Source: Metaclostridioides mangenotii
GTDB taxonomy: Bacteria > Bacillota > Clostridia > Peptostreptococcales > Peptostreptococcaceae
Direction of reading: 5' to 3'
NCBI RefSeq assembly: GCF_018917235.1
Contig: NZ_JAHLOF010000001.1
Location: 434,001 to 498,000 of the forward strand
Length of the DNA stretch: 64,000 nt
Position numbers and translations under genes: made by a program
The notes under the pieces: generated by a model
The model's input: the letters and a program-made list of their open reading frames with translations, nothing else
Databases searched by the model: none
What the model was told of the DNA's origin: nothing
Shown here: positions 50,739 through 60,383 of the stretch, one piece after another
Layout of the letters: each line of letters starts with the position of its first letter
Numbering within the stretch: position 1 is the first letter of the stretch

Positions 50739-52406
50739 TTAATCATCTAAGCTTTCACATAATTCTTTGAACAAAGGTACTGCTGATTTATTGCCATTTT
50801 CATTACCTTCGACAATTGCTGTTATTACGTACTTAGGTCTATCAGCAGGATAGTATCCAGTTATCCAACCATGCTCTATCGGAACCTTATTTATATTAGA
50901 TTGAGCTGTACCAGTTTTAACTCCTGATCCACCTTCTAAGTCTTTTAGAAGCTTTGCCGTACCGACTGTTGATACTGATTTCATCATATTTTTTACCCTT
51001 GTACTCACGTATGGAGAAATAATTTCTTCAGTCTTATTAGATTTAAAAGTTTTAATAGTTTTTCCTTCGTTATTTATTACGCTATCATATAGTTTTAGCG
51101 GTTTATAAGTTCCATTGTTAGCTATAATTTGGGTCATTTGATTAATTTGTATAGGGGTAAATTCCATACTTTCTTGTCCTATTGCTAAATTTCTAAGATA
51201 AATTTTCTCAGGTTTCTCTCTAATTTTTTCCTCATCCAAACCAATATCCACTTTTTCAAATAAATGAAGTTTTTCAGCCGTTTTTAGAATCTTCTCACTA
51301 CCTACTTTTGTAGCTATATCAAAAAATGCAGGATTACATGAATTAGAAAATACATTTTTCAAATTTTGAAATCCATGTCCATTGTGTTTGTGACATTTAA
51401 GAACCTCGTTAGAACTACCTATCTTAGTTTGCCCAGTACATGTATAAGTATAATTTTCATCTACAACGCCATTTTCTAGAGCAGAAAATAATACGACCAT
51501 CTTAAATACTGATCCTGGTGCATAAGTAGATTTTACGACTCTATTTTCAAATTCTCTATTTTTGCCATTTAAGCTCTTTGTCAAGTTATTCGGATCAAAG
51601 TTTGGTCTAGAGCTCATAGCTAGTATCTCACCCGTATCAATATCTGATACAATAATCGCAGTCGGATGATCTTCTTTGTCTGCTATTTTTTCTACTTTTC
51701 TCTGTATATCAGAATCTATAGTCAGCTTAACATGTCTATCTGTAGCACTTTTAATCACTTTTTTTATTCCACCCTTTAGTATATTTAAATCATCCGAATT
51801 ACCAATATGGCCTGCTTTAAATACACTAACATATTTCTCATTCGATCCCTTTAAAATCTTATCCATACTTTTTTCTATACCCATTTTACCAACATCATCG
51901 ACTTCATTTGTATATCCAATTGTATGGGAAAGTAAATTATTTTTCGAATATCTTAGAGTTTTTTCCTCTATTAAAATTCCGTTTTTTATTAATTGGGCGG
52001 TGTATTTGCTGTCAATTTTTTTTACCTCTATTTCTACTAATGTCTTATCCATTTGCTGTTGAATAGCTTTATAGATATCCAGTTCTGTAATGTCCGTAGC
52101 TTTTTTTATTAGTTCTATAAGCTTATAATTATTGTTTAACTTCTCTTTTTCAACAACTAATATAGTCTTTTTGTCTGTATCAGTTAATTTTTTACCATTT
52201 CTATCATAAATAACGCCTCTGCCACTGTTTAATTCTATTTTTTCGACGCTTTGATTTTCTACATTTTTGCTGTATTTATCATTTTTTATAACTTGAATAT
52301 CTACAATTCTATATATCAAAAATCCAAAAACCACAATTAATACTATAAATAATTTATAAATTCTTCTGCCCATAACACCAGAAGATGAATTTTTTAGCCT
52401 TGACAT
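50739..52406 (-). CDS. Class B penicillin-binding protein (peptidoglycan transpeptidase)
   Basis: The 555-residue protein has an N-terminal membrane anchor (IYKLFIVLIVVFGFLIYRIV), a pedestal region (about 60-230), and a transpeptidase domain with the catalytic SxxK in STYAPGSVFKMV, SxN in SNSCNPAFF and KTG in GVKTGTAQ. Class B enzymes cross-link wall during elongation, division or spore-cortex synthesis. In C. difficile the gene beside sigK is of this kind, so a sporulation link is possible. The start at 52406 (MSRLKNSSSGVMGRR) follows AGGGGTG by six bases. Confidence 0.9.
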   Translation of the reverse strand: MSRLKNSSSGVMGRRIYKLFIVLIVVFGFLIYRIVDIQVIKNDKYSKNVENQSVEKIELNSGRGVIYDRNGKKLTDTDKKTILVVEKEKLNNNYKLIELIKKATDITELDIYKAIQQQMDKTLVEIEVKKIDSKYTAQLIKNGILIEEKTLRYSKNNLLSHTIGYTNEVDDVGKMGIEKSMDKILKGSNEKYVSVFKAGHIGNSDDLNILKGGIKKVIKSATDRHVKLTIDSDIQRKVEKIADKEDHPTAIIVSDIDTGEILAMSSRPNFDPNNLTKSLNGKNREFENRVVKSTYAPGSVFKMVVLFSALENGVVDENYTYTCTGQTKIGSSNEVLKCHKHNGHGFQNLKNVFSNSCNPAFFDIATKVGSEKILKTAEKLHLFEKVDIGLDEEKIREKPEKIYLRNLAIGQESMEFTPIQINQMTQIIANNGTYKPLKLYDSVINNEGKTIKTFKSNKTEEIISPYVSTRVKNMMKSVSTVGTAKLLKDLEGGSGVKTGTAQSNINKVPIEHGWITGYYPADRPKYVITAIVEGNENGNKSAVPLFKELCESLDD

Positions 52407-52488
52407 AAGATCACCCCTTAACAACTATAATATTGACAAATTGCAAGGGGCTAATACTTCATAATGCAAATTTTAATTTTCTTTGCAC

Positions 52489-53058
52489 TTAATTTTCAAG
52501 TTTAATTAATTTTTTTATAATTTCTTCACAAACCTCTTCTACAGATTTTTTATCTGTATCTACAATTATATCCGCTAATTTAAGATATTTTTCTTGACGT
52601 TTTTTCATAAGACTTTCTATAAAATCCACATTCATATTTCCATTTAAAATAGGCCTTTCATCGCTACCCTTTACTCTATCTAATATTGTCTTTGGATTTG
52701 CCATAAGTAATACATTTTTACCCTGAGATTTCATAGCTTCTATATTTCTACTTCTAAGGACTACTCCTCCACCACAAGATACTATATTTCCAGTGCTTTT
52801 TTTCAAATCTTCAATAACTTTACTTTCTAAATCTCTAAATTGATTTTCTCCAAATTTTTCGAATATCTCTGAAATGGGCATACCCTGCTCTTTTTTAATA
52901 TATTCATCTATTTCTATACATTTCATTTCAAGCATCTGAGATAACTTCTTAGAAACTGTCGTTTTTCCAGCTCCCATAAAGCCGATTATCATTATATTGT
53001 AATTAAGAATTTCTTCTGACTTTTTCATCTCTCTTATTCTTTTTAACTCCATAGCCAA
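52489..53058 (-). CDS. aroK: Shikimate kinase
   Basis: AroK phosphorylates shikimate in the chorismate pathway. Walker A GFMGAGKTTVSKKL, the shikimate-binding FGENQFRDLESKV region, GGGVVLR and the lid DERPILNG are all present. An N-terminal extension of about 20 residues (MAMELKRIREMKKSEEIL) precedes the usual start. The TTG at 53058 has GGAG nine bases upstream, with the ATG at 53052 the alternative. aroE lies 5 kb away on the other side of sigK. Confidence 0.93.
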   Translation of the reverse strand: MAMELKRIREMKKSEEILNYNIMIIGFMGAGKTTVSKKLSQMLEMKCIEIDEYIKKEQGMPISEIFEKFGENQFRDLESKVIEDLKKSTGNIVSCGGGVVLRSRNIEAMKSQGKNVLLMANPKTILDRVKGSDERPILNGNMNVDFIESLMKKRQEKYLKLADIIVDTDKKSVEEVCEEIIKKLIKLEN

Positions 53059-53334
53059 ATACCCGCTCTCCTATTATCTATAAATTAAATCATATAACTT
53101 ATTAATAGCCATTTGATTTGATTATTCTACTCTATTTTATATTGGCTCTTTTATAGACCAATTTTGATAATTAAATGTCATGAATAATGTTGTTAATATA
53201 TATAACGATTATTCCAATAATTTCACCTCCTAAGATAAAGATTATTTTAATATTCTATATTTTTATTATACATAATATATGGATTTTAACTCCAATATTT
53301 ACGAAAATCAAATAAACTTTATATAAATATCGGC

Positions 53335-53373
53335 TGTCTTAACTTAAATTTCTTAACCATAGTTAAAACAGAG
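53335..53373. repeat. Inverted repeat with transposon-end-like termini
   Basis: On the minus strand CTGTTTTAACT pairs with AGTTAAGACAG (one G-U pair) around 17 bases, and flanking GGC/GCC add to it. The outer GGCTGTCTTAAC-like sequence resembles terminal repeats of some small elements, but there is no transposase, so a MITE trace or a simple terminator are both possible. Confidence 0.45.
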
Positions 53374-53467
53374 CCATTATATTAATTCAGAAATAATTCA
53401 AACATTGGTATTGTCAATTTTTATTTAGATTTAAATGTGAAAAATTTAAAATCTATTGGAAGTGAAT

Positions 53468-53500
53468 AAAAAAGCCCATTCTAATCAGAATGAGCTTTTT
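53468..53500 (-). terminator. Rho-independent terminator after trhP
   Basis: AAAAAGC-CATTCT pairs with AGAATG-GCTTTTT over a 4-base loop. The stop of trhP is 54 bases upstream. Confidence 0.85.
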
Positions 53501-53553
53501 TATATTTGATTATAAACTATTATACAGATAACTGTAACCTAAATTTATAAAAT

Positions 53554-54798
53554 CTATTTTTCTACTTTTTCTTCAATTATTTTTCTCAACATATAATCTT
53601 TGTCTACTTCAACTCCAAGTTTTAACTTTACTATTTGTCTTGGATGAGGAGCAGATTCTATAGGCTCTCCATCTTCATTGTACATTTCTTCAATATTAGT
53701 GTACGTTGTTTCTTTATAAGGTCCCATTACCTCGATTTCATCACCCACACACATTTTGTTCCTCTGTTCAGTAATTACTAACCCACTATCTTCTACATCT
53801 CTCACAATACCAATAAAATCGTAATTTCTTACATAAGAAGCAGATTCGTAATTTTGCTCAGAAGATTCTGGTTTGTTTATGTAGAAACCAGTAGTAAAGT
53901 GTCTATGACTGCCTTTCTCTAATTCTTGTAACCACATTGGATTAAACTTCCAAGTCTCAGGATTTTTGTAGTATTCATCAATTGCCATTCTGTATGCTCT
54001 AACTACTGAAGCAACATAATAAGCTGTCTTCATTCTACCTTCTATTTTTAAACTGTAAATACCCGATTGAATAATTTGAGGAATATATTCAATCATGCAT
54101 AAATCTTTTGAATTAAAGAAGAAAGTCCCTCTTTCATCCTCATATATAGGATAATATTCACCAGGTCTTTTTTCTTCAACTAAATGGTATTGCCATCTAC
54201 ATGATTGTGCACAAGATCCTCTATTTGCATCTCTCCCGGTCATATAGTTGCTTATTAAGCATCTCCCAGAATAAGATATGCACATAGCTCCATGTACAAA
54301 TGCTTCTATATCCATATCTTCTGGGGTTTTTTCTCTTATTTCTTTTATCTCATCAAATGACATTTCCCTTGCCATAACAACTCTCTTTATTCCTTGGTTA
54401 TACCAGAAATTAGCACTCATATAGTTTGTATTATTAGCCTGCGTACTTATATGTACCTCCATATTTGGAGTAACTTCTTTAACAACACTAAGTACCCCAG
54501 GATCTGCTAATATTACTGCATCTACTCCTATATCTTCAAGTTCCTTTAAATACTCTGGAAGTTCTTTAAAATCTTCATTGTGCGGAATTATATTAACAGT
54601 AACAAATACTCTTTTCCCTCTCTCGTGAGCAAAGTTTACCCCTTCTATCATATCTTCTTTGCTGAAATTTTTTGCTGCAGTTCTCATGCCGAAGATCTCT
54701 CCACCTATATAAACAGCATCAGCACCATAAGTTATAGCTATTTTTAATCTTTCTAAGTCTCCTGCTGGAGCTAAAAGTTCTACTTTATTTGAATCCAT
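53554..54798 (-). CDS. trhP: U32-family tRNA hydroxylation protein TrhP
   Basis: TrhP uses prephenate to hydroxylate tRNA uridine 34, giving the substrate for TrmR. The 414-residue protein has the U32 signature EAFVHGAMCISYSGRCLIS, whose cysteines are iron-sulfur ligands, preceded by GGEIFGMRTAAKNFS and followed by YEDERGTFFFNSKDLCMIEY. Older annotation calls it a collagenase-like peptidase, and no classical protease site is seen. The ATG shares one base with the trmR stop. In Bacillus mltG, trmR (yrrM) and trhP (yrrN, yrrO) form the same operon. Confidence 0.9.
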   Translation of the reverse strand: MDSNKVELLAPAGDLERLKIAITYGADAVYIGGEIFGMRTAAKNFSKEDMIEGVNFAHERGKRVFVTVNIIPHNEDFKELPEYLKELEDIGVDAVILADPGVLSVVKEVTPNMEVHISTQANNTNYMSANFWYNQGIKRVVMAREMSFDEIKEIREKTPEDMDIEAFVHGAMCISYSGRCLISNYMTGRDANRGSCAQSCRWQYHLVEEKRPGEYYPIYEDERGTFFFNSKDLCMIEYIPQIIQSGIYSLKIEGRMKTAYYVASVVRAYRMAIDEYYKNPETWKFNPMWLQELEKGSHRHFTTGFYINKPESSEQNYESASYVRNYDFIGIVRDVEDSGLVITEQRNKMCVGDEIEVMGPYKETTYTNIEEMYNEDGEPIESAPHPRQIVKLKLGVEVDKDYMLRKIIEEKVEK

Positions 54799-55457
54799 TA
54801 TTTCCCCTCTTCTCTCTCTTTATAACTCAAAGCAACTCCATCACCTATAGGTACTAGAGAAGTCGTAAGGTAGTCGCAATTGCATATAAAGTCTAAATAA
54901 TATCTCATCCTCTTTACTATAGTCTTCTTTCTTCTTAATACAAAATCGTCGTGGGCTATCATTCCTTTGTAAAGAATGTTATCAGAGATTAAAAGCCCTC
55001 CAACTTTTAGCTTGTCTATAACAATATCGTAAAATAACTTATACTGTCCCTTTGCTGCATCGATAAATATCATATCGAATTCACCATCAACTTTACTTAG
55101 TTTTTCTTCAGCATCTCCTTCAAGTATAGTTATTTTTGATTCAAACCCTGCTCTTTTGAAGTTTTGTTTAGCTTTTTGTATCATATCTTCATTTCTTTCA
55201 GCTGTTATTATCTCTACATCACCATTTAAGGTATCTGCAAAAAAAATAGATGAATATCCTATTGCACAGCCTACTTCAAGTATTCTCTTAGGTCTCTGCA
55301 CCTTTAGAAGTACTTTTAACATATCAGATACTTCTTTGTGTATTATTGGCACATTATTTTCATGTGCATAATCCTCTAACTCTTTTAAAAGTCCCGTATT
55401 TTCTTTTAAAGTATTTCGAATATAGTTTTCTACTTTTTCATTAACAATATTGCTCAT
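54798..55457 (-). CDS. trmR: tRNA 5-hydroxyuridine methyltransferase TrmR (YrrM)
   Basis: TrmR methylates 5-hydroxyuridine at the wobble position to 5-methoxyuridine. The 219-residue protein is a class I SAM methyltransferase of the catechol O-methyltransferase-like group: VGCAIGYSSIFFADTL (motif I), EGDAEEKLSKV, FDMIFIDAAKGQYKLFYD and GLLISDNILYKGMI. The start at 55457 (MSNIVNEKVENYIR) lies eight bases after GGAG. It is coupled to trhP by TAATG overlap. Confidence 0.9.
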   Translation of the reverse strand: MSNIVNEKVENYIRNTLKENTGLLKELEDYAHENNVPIIHKEVSDMLKVLLKVQRPKRILEVGCAIGYSSIFFADTLNGDVEIITAERNEDMIQKAKQNFKRAGFESKITILEGDAEEKLSKVDGEFDMIFIDAAKGQYKLFYDIVIDKLKVGGLLISDNILYKGMIAHDDFVLRRKKTIVKRMRYYLDFICNCDYLTTSLVPIGDGVALSYKEREEGK

Positions 55458-55507
55458 AAATAAATCTCCTAGATACATAAAATAGATATATATTTTTATT
55501 GTTGATT

Positions 55508-56605
55508 TTAATCTTGTTTTTGATCTTTATTAGAATTTTGATCCTGTGTATTTACCTTTTTGTCTTTATTTAACTTATCTCTATCATCTTTATACTCTTT
55601 AACATACTTTAAGTGTTCCTCATATGTTTTGCTATAGTTGTTTCCACCATCAACTTTAGCAACAAAGTATAAATAATCGCTTTTCGCAGGACTTATCGCT
55701 GCCTCAATAGATTTAACACCTGGGTTTGCAATCGGTGTTGGGGGCAATCCCTTATTTTTATAACTATTATATGGTGAATCTATTTTAAGATCTGCATAAG
55801 TAACTATCTTCTTTCTTTCATTAAATATATACTGAATTGTTGCATCAGACTGCAAAGGCATACCTATTTTTAACCTATTGTAAAATACACTGGAGATAAT
55901 AGGTCTATCCTTATCTAATATTGCTTCTTTTTCAATTATAGATGCCATGCTCATAATATCTTTTAAGCTCTTTTTTGATTTTTCTCTGTCAGACCTAATC
56001 TTATCATTGTATATATTATCAAATCTAGCCAACATGCTCTTAATTATATCCTTTTCAGATACTTTTCCCTCTTCAAAATAATAAGTAGCAGGATATAAAA
56101 AGCCTTCAAGAGTCGTTAAACCATCTTCTTTTAAGAATATAAAATCTTTCGAAAATTGTTTAGGATCTTTGATTAGAGATTCAAATACTTCTTTCTCTCC
56201 AAGATTCTTATCAACTAATGTAGCAATTATTTCTTTAGAAGTTGCTCCCTCTGGTACTACAATTTTTGTACCCACATTATGAACTTTACCCAAAACCAGA
56301 AGATCTAAAATATCATTATTTGAATAACTCTGATTTATCATGTAAGTTCCTGCTTTTACATTTGAATATTCATTATTTGTCTTAGCGACAAGCTTAAATA
56401 AAAATTCATTTTTTATAAGATCTTTGTCTGCTAAAACTTTCGCAATGCTAGAAATTGACGAGCCACTTGGTATTTCGACCAAGACATCAGTTTTATTATT
56501 TTTATCGTAAGGCCCTATTTGATTAACTATCACTACTGAAGCAATAATTAAAAGCACAATTATTGATAATAAAACTACTTTCCATTTATTAAATTTATGT
56601 TTCAT
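55508..56605 (-). CDS. mltG: Endolytic peptidoglycan transglycosylase MltG (YceG-like)
   Basis: MltG cuts nascent glycan strands and probably sets their length. The 365-residue protein has a signal-anchor helix (VVLLSIIVLLIIASVVIV), LysM-like domain (IPSGSSISSIAKVL), and YceG catalytic domain with ASIIEKEAILDKDRPIISSV, split as ASIIEKEAI and LDKDRPIISSV, where the Glu is catalytic. PLQSDATIQY and NPGVKSIEAAI follow. The C-terminus is rich in Asp, Lys and Gln. It is the first gene of mltG-trmR-trhP, with a good promoter upstream. Confidence 0.93.
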   Translation of the reverse strand: MKHKFNKWKVVLLSIIVLLIIASVVIVNQIGPYDKNNKTDVLVEIPSGSSISSIAKVLADKDLIKNEFLFKLVAKTNNEYSNVKAGTYMINQSYSNNDILDLLVLGKVHNVGTKIVVPEGATSKEIIATLVDKNLGEKEVFESLIKDPKQFSKDFIFLKEDGLTTLEGFLYPATYYFEEGKVSEKDIIKSMLARFDNIYNDKIRSDREKSKKSLKDIMSMASIIEKEAILDKDRPIISSVFYNRLKIGMPLQSDATIQYIFNERKKIVTYADLKIDSPYNSYKNKGLPPTPIANPGVKSIEAAISPAKSDYLYFVAKVDGGNNYSKTYEEHLKYVKEYKDDRDKLNKDKKVNTQDQNSNKDQKQD

Positions 56606-56643
56606 AGTATTATCTACTCCTTATGCGTATTTACACTTTCTAT

Positions 56644-56672
56644 ATTATAAATCTTACTAAGATAATTTTCAA
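56644..56672 (-). promoter_or_regulatory. SigA-type promoter of the mltG operon
   Basis: TTGAAA (56667-56672) and TATAAT (56644-56649) are exactly 17 bases apart on the minus strand, about 30 bases before the expected leader. The rest of the gap from 56,606 to 56,861 shows nothing else. Confidence 0.7.
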
Positions 56673-56861
56673 GGTTAGCTAAACACAGATAACCAAACTA
56701 TTTCCTATATATTTCCCTACAAATGGTAGAAGCATACATTATTGCTAATTGATAAAGCATTTTAAATACTTATATTTTGCATATATAAATTTCGAATAAT
56801 TTAAAATTTAAAAAAATTTCTATACTTATTACAGTATATAATTAATCTAAGAATTTAAATT

Positions 56862-56891
56862 AAAAAAGTCGTGGATAACCACGACTTTTTT
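56862..56891 (-). terminator. Rho-independent terminator after pdp
   Basis: The stem AAAAAAGTCGTGG/CCACGACTTTTTT has a 4-base loop and T-rich tail, about 18 bases after the pdp stop. It could also work on the plus strand. Confidence 0.88.
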
Positions 56892-56908
56892 TTATTATTC
56901 TTACTGTA

Positions 56909-58234
56909 TTAAATTTTACGTATACCATCTTTAGTTACTACACCATATATAAGTTTGTTTTTATCCACTTTTTTATCTACAACTGTGTAACAACCTTCAA
57001 GTCTAATTTTTGCTGCTTCAAGTTTTTCTTTATTGTTGTAGTGTATATAAGCCAAAATATCTCCTTTATTCACACTATCACCTACTTTTTTATTTAAAAC
57101 AATTCCTACTGAAAGATCCAGTATATCATCCTTTTTCTCCCTTCCAGCACCTAAAATCATAGCGCTTGCCCCTACTTCCTCTGCCTTTATCTTTTCTATA
57201 TAACCACTTTTATCTGATTTTAGTTCATAAACATATTCGGATTTTTTAAATATAGAATAGTCATCTACTATGTTTTTATTTCCTCCTTGATTTTCTATAA
57301 ATTCTTTTAACTTTTCAACTGCAGCACCAGAACTTATAACTTCTCTGATCTTTAATACTCCTTTATCAAAACTATAAACAACTTTTGCAAGTAATAGCAT
57401 ATATGCACCTAAGGTTTCACAAAGCTTAACAAAATCTTTTGGCCCATTTCCTTTTAGTGTCTCTATTGCTTCTATTACCTCAAGTGAATTTCCTACAGCA
57501 AATCCTAGAGGCTCACTCATATCAGTTACAACTCCTATAGTATCTCTGCCCATACCATTACCAATTTCAACCATAGAACTAGCAAGATCAAAGGAATCGT
57601 CTAATGATTTCATAAATGCTCCATCACCAGTCTTTACATCTAATACTATTGCATCTGCACCTGAAGCAAGTTTTTTACACATTACACTCGATGCTATTAA
57701 TGATATATTATCAACAGTGGCAGTTACGTCTCTAAGTGAATATAGTTTTTTGTCTGCTATTGCCACTTCTGCACTCTGTCCACACACTGCTATTTTATGC
57801 TTGTTTACAGAATTGATAAATTCTTCTTCAATCATATCTATAGAGAATCCTTCGATAGACTCTAGCTTATCCAAAGTACCACCTGTATGACCAAGTCCCC
57901 TTCCAGACATTTTTGCTACCGGAACACCACACGCAGCTACCAATGGTGCAAGCGCAATTGTTGTTTTATCTCCAACCCCACCTGTACTATGTTTGTCGAC
58001 TTTAACGCCTTTTATGTCAGATAGATCTATAATATCTCCAGACTTCATCATAGCTTCTGTTAGGTTAATTGTTTCTGCTTCATTCATCTTATTGATATAA
58101 ATAGCCATAAGAAGCGCAGATGCTTGATAATCAGGTATTTCATCATTTGAATACTTCTCTACAAAGTAATATATCTCTTCCTTCGTAAGTTCAAGGTTGT
58201 CTCTTTTTTTCTTAATTATATCGTAAATTCTCAC
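56909..58234 (-). CDS. pdp: Pyrimidine-nucleoside phosphorylase
   Basis: Pdp splits uridine, thymidine and deoxyuridine with phosphate. The 441-residue protein has the thymidine phosphorylase signature MSGRGLGHTGGTLDKLESI, DKHSTGGVGDKTTIALAPL and the typical glycine-rich N-terminal helical domain and C-terminal beta domain. The GTG start at 58234 (VRIYDIIKKKRDNLEL) lies eight bases after GGAG. An ATG at 58255 would add seven non-conserved residues. The gene is the last of deoB-punA-pdp. Confidence 0.93.
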   Translation of the reverse strand: MRIYDIIKKKRDNLELTKEEIYYFVEKYSNDEIPDYQASALLMAIYINKMNEAETINLTEAMMKSGDIIDLSDIKGVKVDKHSTGGVGDKTTIALAPLVAACGVPVAKMSGRGLGHTGGTLDKLESIEGFSIDMIEEEFINSVNKHKIAVCGQSAEVAIADKKLYSLRDVTATVDNISLIASSVMCKKLASGADAIVLDVKTGDGAFMKSLDDSFDLASSMVEIGNGMGRDTIGVVTDMSEPLGFAVGNSLEVIEAIETLKGNGPKDFVKLCETLGAYMLLLAKVVYSFDKGVLKIREVISSGAAVEKLKEFIENQGGNKNIVDDYSIFKKSEYVYELKSDKSGYIEKIKAEEVGASAMILGAGREKKDDILDLSVGIVLNKKVGDSVNKGDILAYIHYNNKEKLEAAKIRLEGCYTVVDKKVDKNKLIYGVVTKDGIRKI

Positions 58235-58256
58235 TGTAAAATCTCCTTTACTCAAA

Positions 58257-59069
58257 TTATAAATTTTGTACGATTTCCTTAACCAATTTTATAAAATTTG
58301 ACTTTACTTGTTTAGTGGTCTCAATTACCTCTTCATGACACAGAGGTTTATCTAGAATCCCCGCTGCCATGTTAGTTATGCAAGAAATACCTATTACATC
58401 TAACTTCGAATGAGATGCTACAATAACCTCTGGAACAGTTGACATTCCTACTGCGTCAGCACCCAATATTTTAGCCATTCTTACTTCAGCAGGTGTTTCA
58501 TAATTTGGACCACTAAAGAACATATATGTTCCCATTTTTAAATCAATCCCAAACTTTGTAGCTGTTTTTTTAGCAAGATCTATAAATTTTTTTGAGTAAA
58601 CATTAGACATGTCTGGAAATCTATCTCCAAATTTTTCATCGTTTGGACCTACCAAAGGATTGTCTCCACTAAAATTTATATGATCTTCTATTATCATTAA
58701 ATCCCCAGGTACAAAATCTATATTTACACCTCCAGCTGCATTTGTAACTATCAATGTCTTAACACCTAAATCTTTCATAACTCTAACGGGAAATGTAACT
58801 TCTTTCTGTGAATAACCTTCGTAATAATGAAATCTTCCCTGCATTGCTACTACATCCTTACCTTCTAATTTACCTATAATTAGTTTTCCTTCATGTCCTT
58901 CAACAGTTGAGATAGGAAAGTTAGGTATATCTTTATAATTTAGTATCTCAGCTTCTTCAATGCTATCTACAAGAGATCCTAGTCCAGACCCTAAAATAAG
59001 TCCTATTTTTGGCTGAATTTTTGATTTTGCTTTTATATATCTTGTACTATCTTTGATTTTATTGTACAT
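58257..59069 (-). CDS. punA: Purine nucleoside phosphorylase (trimeric, type II-like)
   Basis: This enzyme cleaves inosine and guanosine (and deoxy forms) with phosphate. The 270-residue protein has LGSGLGSLVDSI, the phosphate site HEGKLIIG and GRFHYYEGY, TNAAGGVN, FFSGPNYETPAEVRM and GADAVGMSTVPEVIVA. These are marks of the trimeric PNP/MTAP family, not the hexameric DeoD type. GGAGG precedes the ATG. It lies 17 bases after deoB and two bases before the pdp region, so the three are cotranscribed. Confidence 0.93.
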   Translation of the reverse strand: MYNKIKDSTRYIKAKSKIQPKIGLILGSGLGSLVDSIEEAEILNYKDIPNFPISTVEGHEGKLIIGKLEGKDVVAMQGRFHYYEGYSQKEVTFPVRVMKDLGVKTLIVTNAAGGVNIDFVPGDLMIIEDHINFSGDNPLVGPNDEKFGDRFPDMSNVYSKKFIDLAKKTATKFGIDLKMGTYMFFSGPNYETPAEVRMAKILGADAVGMSTVPEVIVASHSKLDVIGISCITNMAAGILDKPLCHEEVIETTKQVKSNFIKLVKEIVQNL

Positions 59070-59086
59070 GTTTTCCTCCAGAATAT

Positions 59087-60256
59087 TTAGAATAAATACT
59101 TTTTAAAGCTCTCTCCACAATTAGTTTTTTCTACACCTAAAATATCGGCAATAGTAGCTCCAATATCACAAAAACTACTTCTTACACCTAAGTTTACTCC
59201 TTTTTTAATTCTATCTCCATAAATTAAAACAGGAATATATTCTCTAGTGTGATCCGTTCCTTTGTAAGTAGGGTCATTTCCGTGATCTGAATTAATTATT
59301 AAAATATCATCTTCTTTCATAGCTTCAATTATCTCAGGCAGTCTAGCGTCAAACTCTTCAATAGCTTTTTTATAGCCTTTTGGATCTCTTCTATGCCCGT
59401 ATTTAGAGTCAAAATCTACTAGATTTGTATATATAAGTCCCCTATTATTAGATTTAATATATTTAATAGTTTTGTCTACACCGTCCATATTATCTTTAGT
59501 ATGTACAGCCTCGGTAATACCTTTTCCGTTAAATATATCCTCAATCTTTCCAACAGCAATTACATCAAGCCCAGAACCTTTAATATTATCTAATACTGTA
59601 GTTTTAAAAGGATCAACAGAGTAATCTCTTCTGTTTGAAGTTCTCTCAAAACTTCCTTTTTTATTCCCGATATATGGTCTAGCAATTATTCTTGCTACCG
59701 CATTGTCTCCACTCATAATTTTTCTTGCTATCTTGCACATATTGTAAAGCTCCTCTAATGGGATTATTTCCTCATGTGCAGCAATCTGAAGAACACTATC
59801 AGCAGAAGTATATACAATTGCATCTCCAGTTTTTATCTGATGTTCGCCTAACTCATCTAAAATAACAGTCCCTGACTCGGGTTTATTTCCTACAACTTTT
59901 CTTCCAGTTTGTTTTTCAAATTCATCTATAATATCTTTAGGAAAACCATTTGGAAAAGTCTTAAAAGGCTTATCCACCACAATGCCAGCCATTTCCCAAT
60001 GTCCAGTTGTAGTATCCTTTCCTTGTGAAATTTCAGCACATTTACCAAAAGCAGCCGCAGGTTTATCGGCTTTTTCTAAGAAGTCAACTCCATCAATATT
60101 ACCAATACCCATATCAACTATATTAGGCATATTGATATCTCCTTGTGACTTAACGATATTTCCTATAGTATTAGCACCGACATCACCAAATTTATCTGCA
60201 TCAGGTAATTCACCAATACCAACACTATCAATTATTATCCAAATAACTCTACTCAT
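59087..60256 (-). CDS. deoB: Phosphopentomutase
   Basis: DeoB interconverts ribose-1- (or deoxyribose-1-) and 5-phosphate, feeding the products of PunA and Pdp into central metabolism. The 389-residue protein has the alkaline-phosphatase-superfamily metal sites IIDSVGIGELPDA, GKDTTTGHWEM, HTREYIPVLIYG and INSDHGNDPTYKGTDHT. AGGAG precedes the ATG. It is the first gene of the salvage operon, and a 25-base dyad lies between it and the upstream region. Confidence 0.96.
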   Translation of the reverse strand: MSRVIWIIIDSVGIGELPDADKFGDVGANTIGNIVKSQGDINMPNIVDMGIGNIDGVDFLEKADKPAAAFGKCAEISQGKDTTTGHWEMAGIVVDKPFKTFPNGFPKDIIDEFEKQTGRKVVGNKPESGTVILDELGEHQIKTGDAIVYTSADSVLQIAAHEEIIPLEELYNMCKIARKIMSGDNAVARIIARPYIGNKKGSFERTSNRRDYSVDPFKTTVLDNIKGSGLDVIAVGKIEDIFNGKGITEAVHTKDNMDGVDKTIKYIKSNNRGLIYTNLVDFDSKYGHRRDPKGYKKAIEEFDARLPEIIEAMKEDDILIINSDHGNDPTYKGTDHTREYIPVLIYGDRIKKGVNLGVRSSFCDIGATIADILGVEKTNCGESFKKYLF

Positions 60257-60273
60257 AAAATCACTCCTTAAAA

Positions 60274-60298
60274 ATTCTACATATATTGTATGTAGAAT
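60274..60298 (-). promoter_or_regulatory. Inverted repeat directly before deoB
   Basis: Perfect 10-base arms ATTCTACATA and TATGTAGAAT enclose 5 bases, ending about 18 bases before the deoB start. On the minus strand TTTTT follows at once, so it may act as a weak attenuator, or as the operator of a nucleoside-responsive repressor. Confidence 0.5.
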
Positions 60299-60383
60299 TC
60301 TATAATTAAGAACATATTTAAAAATATATTAACACATATAAGTATCAAAGATACTATTTTTAGATAAAAATCTATACAAAAAT

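Larger units (their letters stand above)
53059..53553. other. Intergenic stretch with hairpins, no gene
   Basis: No ORF with a valid start is seen. A near-perfect AGGAGGTGA (minus strand, about 53,223-53,231) is followed after four bases by ATT, giving at most a 15-residue peptide, so a leader peptide with a non-standard start is possible but unsupported. Two hairpins lie here (53335-53373 and the terminator at 53468-53500). Confidence 0.45.

Noticed and set aside
53223..53280. Near-perfect ribosome site AGGAGGTGA in the gap after aroK
   Set aside because: The following frame has no standard start (ATT only) and gives at most 15 codons, and the nearby TTG leads to a stop after one codon.
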